From Gnetum montanum (taxonomy: Eukaryota; Streptophyta; Gnetopsida; Gnetales; Gnetaceae), in contig MNCI01023529.1 of assembly GCA_015680685.1 (NCBI GenBank), positions 245,891 through 309,890 of the forward strand: 64,000 nucleotides of DNA, read 5' to 3'. Shown in pieces: positions 59,001 to 64,000 of the stretch (positions are counted from its first letter, which is position 1; each line of letters opens with the position of its first letter). Below the pieces are notes generated by a model. The model was not told where the DNA came from. It saw nothing but the letters and a program-made list of their open reading frames with translations, and made no database searches. Made by a program: the position numbers and the translations under genes.

Positions 59001-59640
59001 AAGGAAAATCATCTTTGATAATTTCATTATTTAGGTCTCAAAAATTGATGCAATTGCATATACTCCCATTTTTTCTTAGGGACTACCACTATGTTGGACA
59101 TTCATTCTACATAATCAAAAACTCTAATGAAACCAACTTGGTATAGTTTTGTAATTTCATCATGAATTTCCATGGCTAAATTGAGTTTAATCTTATAAGC
59201 TTTTTGCTTGATTGATGAAATTCTAGGATCAAGTATGATGTCGTATTGCACTAGGTGTTGGTCCAAACTTGGCATATCTTCATATGACTAGGCAAAGCCC
59301 TTAATGTTATCTTGTAGGACCTTGGTGATGTCATGAGCCTGCTGAGGTTCCAATGAGAACTTGGTCTCATGGTTTTCTCCTTACCACTGTGTGTCATGAT
59401 AGGAACCTCAACTAGAGAGACTTCAATAATGTCACTAGCTTCAATGTCAAGGGTTTTGACTAGGTTTTCAAGCCATTCTAGAGTTTTCTCTATAGAAACT
59501 ATACAGTTGACAAGACTCTCAGGTTCAAGATCTAGCTAATTAGGATCAATACACCATTCAACCTTACCTTGGGGATCACTTAGGCTCAAAGGCAAATTGA
59601 TTTTCTCCCAGGTATCCATATTCTAGTCCTGCATGTCCAC
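56100..59640 (-). pseudogene. Element G: pol with RT, RNase H and integrase (Tat/Ogre type)
   Basis: The - strand gives a fuller pol than F. RT spans about 59270-58480: LHSIDQLIDTTTRHALLSFM, DGFSRYN, WGTFYYTMMPFGQKN, then FLSDYVDNIVV, where YVDD has become YVDN. RNase H and its tail include YEGLIKETMVAYDQGIQ, KGDLQLTVNQV (Asp kept) and HVPGTKNMLANAIATL. Integrase follows at about 57120-56130, with the C-terminal words HVDKFSTK, GPLLVTKAYS and MANIDGN matching F. A 32-bp duplication at an N (56808) falls in the integrase. Upstream, 59640-59560 (DTWEKINLPLSLSDPQGK) follows an acceptor-like ATGCAG. Many stops and frame changes. gag and the 5' LTR lie right of the window. Confidence 0.82.
56776..56840. 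repeat. 32-bp duplication around a single N (probable assembly join)
   Basis: 56776-56807 is repeated at 56809-56840 with one mismatch, with N at 56808, as at the N at 6049. Confidence 0.7.
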
Positions 59641-60290
59641 AATAAGTGCATTAAGTGACACTTGGGTAAAAATAAGTAAATAATTTCAAAATGCTATAAA
59701 ATATCTTAGTAACTATGAAAACACATGCTATTTCAATGTCAAATAGAATGCAAACAAGATCAACCAAGGCTATAAGAGGTAGGTGAAGAAAAATAAGATG
59801 GAATAAAGGCCACACAAAGTCAAATAAAGGTTCAACAAGGTCAAAACAAGTTAAAGCATGATGAAAGTATGAAAAGTAAGGCCAAATATGGTCAACTAAG
59901 GTTACATTTTTGCCAATTTTAGGCCTTAGTGGGTCATATGATGGTCATATGGTGTTAAATGGTGGCTAATCAACATAAATTAGAGGCTAAACAAAGTCTA
60001 CTAAAGCCATAATGAAGACAATAAGGTAGATACAGTGAAACTAAAGTGTAATTAATGATCCATAATCATCATTAGTGTGAAGCAAGGTTAAAATAAGTAG
60101 AAAAACCATGTAATAAGGCCAAATTAGTCAAGATGAAAATGTATGATAAAGCAAGGAAAATATTGGTTTAAAAAGGTTGGATTTTTCCAGTTTTAGGCCT
60201 TAATGAGCCATGGTAAGGGGCTATAATGATGATAGGTAAGTTTGAACATCTGATGAGGTCATTTTAGGATTTTTTCAAGGTAAAGTTGAC
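59641..60290 (-). other. Element G: spacer directly upstream of RT
   Basis: AT-rich, no frame. It contains GGCCTTA, GGTCA and AACAAGGTCA words on both sides of 59900-60200, comparable to the GGCCTTAAATTGG repeats next to RT in F. Confidence 0.45.
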
Positions 60291-62150
60291 ATCTTTTCTT
60301 GTGACTATGCTAGGCTCTACTAGTAACTACGCTGGCCGAGCATAGTCATGCATACCCTAGTGTAGTTAGCATTGATGGGCAATTACCCAAGTTCAATATG
60401 GCCACTTTTGAATACCTAATGGTTCACATAGCTAGCGCAAGGTGTTGGGATTTAAGATTGGTGCATTTTGACTTTTTTTCACCCTCTAGAAGCTAGAATT
60501 AGCATTAATATTGGAGTCTACACTAGGCTAGCATAGTCAAGGTAGGCCTCAATGTAAACACATGGGACATAAAAATTCATGGGATTTCAGGGTTGGAACT
60601 AATGCTCTATTAGCTCCATAGGATAGTGTAGGATCTTGGGAGGATTGAATTGACTATCCAAGGTCAAAATGAGTCAACAAAAGTGATTTTTCACTAGACT
60701 ACATTGGGCTAGCATAGTCATGCATGACTTCAACATAGTTGATAGGAATTTGGTGTTTTCATTATTAAAATAAGGTTGAATTGTAGTTGGGTAAAGTTGA
60801 ACAAGGTTTTGGACTTCCAAGTCAAGTTTTGGGCTATGCAAAGTGGTATGATGTTGGTCAACCTTGCCACAAAACATGACTACATTGGGCCAGCATAGTC
60901 ACGGGCTCCTCCAGTATAGTCACACATAAATCTTGATTCTAGGTGAGTTTCCATCATTAATCAACCATGCTTATGGGTTTAAAGGGTTACTAGTGTTCCT
61001 AGCCAAGTTTTTGTTATTGAGATTATCAGTTCTAGTGGTCGCTTGGATCCTAGAGAAGCCACATACCTCTTAACTACACTAGGCTAGCATAGTTTAGCCT
61101 ATCCTTAGCATAGTTGAGGGGTTTGGGATGAAAAATAATGGGTTTTGGCTTGATTTCAAGGGTTTTGTAGTCTTAGAAAGCTCCAATAAGGTTCTAGGAT
61201 TTCCAGGAAGTTGATTTGACTTATTCATGAACTATTTTGAGGTTCGCCATGTGGACTACATTGGGCTTCACTAGTAACTACACTGGCCTAGTGTATCCAT
61301 GTTGTCCTTAGCATAGTTAGCATTGGAATATATGTTTTGGATGGATTTTTATTTCAGTAGTTGACCATCTAGAGTCATCAGGAATCTTGGAAACGTGTAG
61401 AAGTTATGGAATGATAATTTGAAGGTTTATTATTGTTTGGATACTTAATCCCATTTGACTACATTTTGATTATGCTACAAAAGTGTAGTCACAGGCTTTT
61501 CTAGTGTAGTCAAAATTTTCCATTAATTTGTAACACCTTTGAGTAAATTTCATGAAGTTTTAGAGCTACCAAAAGTTCTAGGTAGGATTTGGGAACATGG
61601 CATGGATGTTCTAGTGTTGATTGGAAGCTTGGTGAGTGGGGAAGAAGCTTATTCCATTCTAACTATGCTAGGCTAGTATAGTTATGCTCATGGCTAGTGT
61701 AGTCACCCACAACAACCAGTTTTTGATGAGATTTAAAGCTTTCTCGGTGCTTGGCGACTCCTAATTTCAACACCTAGCTATTAATTTTTCTCATAAGATC
61801 TCATGGGTTAAAGCACAGTTTAGGTGGGCTTCTAGGAGGTGGTAGAAGGCATGATTTCCCATTTGACTATGCTAAGCTAGTGTAGTCAGGCCCTAAGTTA
61901 GTGTAGTCACTCTCTAAGTCAGTGTAGTCACTTAAAATGACAAATTTTATCATGAGTTTGGTGATTTCTTGCAACTTAGTTTACACCCATGTTAACACCT
62001 AGTTTCCTAACTAAAGCATAAGTTTTTATGGCATAGATGTAGGATTAGAGACTAGGTTTATGGGATTTGGAATCTATCCCAAGGCTCCTAAGGGTTTAAA
62101 ACCCAGCACAGTTAGTATGGGATGCCCAATTCCTAGCGTAGTATCTTTTT
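60290..62150 (-). repeat. Element G: degenerate tandem array, ~195-bp period, about 10 units
   Basis: A core with GACTACACTAGGCTAGCATAG or close variants, followed by a second GTGTAGT/CATAGTT word, recurs near 60302, 60513, 60693, 60878, 61072, 61253, 61457, 61658, 61863 and about 62070. Spacings are 180-211 bp. The core differs entirely from that of F, but position (before RT) and period agree. The same core words occur in G's probable LTR at 54530-54800. Confidence 0.72.
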
Positions 62151-64000
62151 CTTGGCTTATTTCTTGGACACCTATTGGGGTCCATCCTGATTTAGAAAGT
62201 TTGGATGGAATGGATTCCCACACATACAATTTAGTCTCACTTTCTAATTTTCATTACTAAGTTAAGTGGGAATTGTGGATGTGCTTTGTCAAAACCAAGG
62301 TTTTCACAATAGGCACCTAGGTTTAAGGTTGATTTTCATGCTTGAACCTTACAAAAATCATTCTTGTTCTATCACTCCAAGCTTCTGCACCTAGGATTAG
62401 AGCTCTATGACTACCTTTGCTTCTTCCATTAGCCTTTAGTATAGTCAAGGTATTCTTCACCAAGAGGCCAACGTAGCTATCCTAGAACATCTAGAAACTC
62501 AAGGATTTTTAGCATTTTTCTTTATTAGTCTTCATCATGTTCAGAAGAAAGGCTTCTACTAGCAAAACCCTTACTTTGGAAGAGGCATATGTAGTAGCCC
62601 ATGGCCTCTCTCAACTTCCATGGTTGTTTATTAAATGGGTCTCCACATTTGTGTATCCAAGGTACACAGCCCGAACCATTTTCATGATAATTTTTGCAAT
62701 TTCTAGCCTAGAACCAAGGTATTTTCATAGATCTAGGCTTGAGTGTTATTTGGATTGAAATTTTGTAAAATTCCTATGATAGGTATAGGTCATGTTTACA
62801 ATTTTTTGGTGCTACTAGGATTTTGGGCTAACTCTACACTGTGGTGTAAATTTTGTTTACATGAATTCTATGTGTTTTCTACTTTTTCCCTTTCAAAAAG
62901 CAACATCACTTTTGAATTTTTTTCGCATGAAAATGGTTGGGAATTTTAATTTTTTAAGTATATAGCATTATTTTTTAGTATTTTTTGATTGATTTTGTTC
63001 TTGAACCCCTAAATTCTACCTTATGATTAATTTTTAGGAGCACTTCCGTGAGGCAGTGTTAAATCGATTTCAATTTTATAGCCATTTTTTTAGTGTAGAT
63101 TTGGTATTTTTTTGCAACAAACTATTATGAAATTTTTAGTTTTATGATTTTTGATTTTTAGTTTATTGTTCAAGAATTCCAACGGTTATAGAATCATCAA
63201 ATTTGGATTTGTGGTTAATTTTTGATGAAGTTTTTTCTAAACTTGTGTGAAATAGGGTTTTGGCTATTACAATCATGTTTTAGGCTAATTTTGCATTTTT
63301 TCTATGAAAATGGCTAGTATTTTTTGTATTTTCTTGTTTTGGATTTAGTTTATGGTTTAGTGATTCCAATAGCTATGGAATTATCAAATTTTGATAGGTA
63401 GTTAATTTTTTATGAATTTTTGGCAAACTAATGGAAAATAAGGTTTTAGGGCTACTATAGTTTTACCCTTGTGAAGATGAGCAATGTTGACACTTTGGAA
63501 AAAATTTTCCATCAACATCATAGGTTTCTAGGAAGTGTTTGAGGTGTTAATAAGAGTTTAGAAGTGATTTTAGTCTAATTAAAAAAATTTTGATGTTATT
63601 TACTAGTCATCTACTATAGTCATTTTCTATAATTTTGGTGTTGTTTTGGAGTTTTGGAAAATTTTGGTTATGGCCTTCAGTTGTGTTTTGAGTTTCTCCT
63701 AAGAATGGCACTTTAACATGTAAACCAAAATCTTAGTTCTAAATTGTTATTTTATGTTTTTGGCTCCAATTGTCATTTTCATATTTTTGGTTGTAAACTG
63801 TCATTTTCATGTTTTCGGTTATAAAATGTTATTTTCATTCAAGCATGAACTATTCCATATGGTATTTTTGTATAGTTTTTTTTCTTTGGTTGGCAATGTT
63901 ATTTGGTTGTAAAGGCTGAAAATTGTAAATTTTGTTATGTCCATGTGAAAATGTTGACATGATCATTGTAAGATTCTTGGTATTTGAGCATTGTGAAGTT
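62151..64000 (+). other. Element G: region antisense to pol with a short open frame and ~185-bp repeats
   Basis: An open frame at 62537-62758 (+ strand, MFRRKASTSKTLTLEEAYV) starts with ATG just past the array. In position and strand it corresponds to the start region of F's antisense gene, although I see no sequence match. Beyond it, words GATTCCAA and TTAATTTTTGATGAA recur near 62990, 63174 and 63359 (about 185 bp apart), similar to the reverse complement of repeats in F at 24896-25271. The rest is AT-rich without recognised features. Confidence 0.35.

Overview
This window is intergenic DNA of a seed plant, probably one with a large genome. It is AT-rich and I could support no intact host gene, rRNA or tRNA. 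What can be read is a nest of decayed LTR retrotransposons of two Ty3/gypsy lineages. The RT motifs, the tRNA-Asp type primer site and TGATGAG-type LTR ends point to Athila-like elements (called A, B, C, D here). The pol motifs and very large size point to Tat/Ogre-like giants (F, G). Species cannot be told from the sequence.

Layout, left to right. 1-6485: 3' part of element A (+ strand), with gag tail, spacer, a 929-codon ORF2 with a coiled-coil half, and 3' LTR. 6486-8007: RT/RNase H remnant of element D (- strand), into which A is inserted. 8013-35079: element F (+ strand), with two ~1.5 kb LTRs and a perfect GATAT target duplication, inserted in D between protease and RT. Inside F: leader, gag (split by element B at 12379-18656), protease, then a ~10 kb spacer holding an antisense gene with apparent introns and a ~190-bp tandem array, then RT tail, RNase H, integrase. 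35085-38891: 5' half of D (protease, gag, 5' LTR, - strand). 38892-44103: very AT-rich DNA with a duplicated segment. 44104-52014: element C (- strand), same build as A. 52015-53780: unclassified AT-rich DNA. About 53780-64000: 3' LTR, pol and internal spacer of element G (- strand, Tat/Ogre-like), again with a ~195-bp tandem array.

How the parts fit: A, B and C carry gag (B also protease) but no RT or integrase, so they look like non-autonomous elements that would have depended on an Athila-like relative such as D. A and C carry a second ORF preceded by a copy of the LTR-type promoter core and by a splice-acceptor-like TGCAG or TACAG directly before its ATG. The giant elements F and G share a plan in which the space before RT is filled with ~190-bp tandem repeats whose core words also occur in the element's own LTR. 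Nearly all coding breaks are C-to-T or G-to-A changes, as expected of long-methylated, silenced DNA. Insertion order from nesting: D first, then A and F into D, then B into F.
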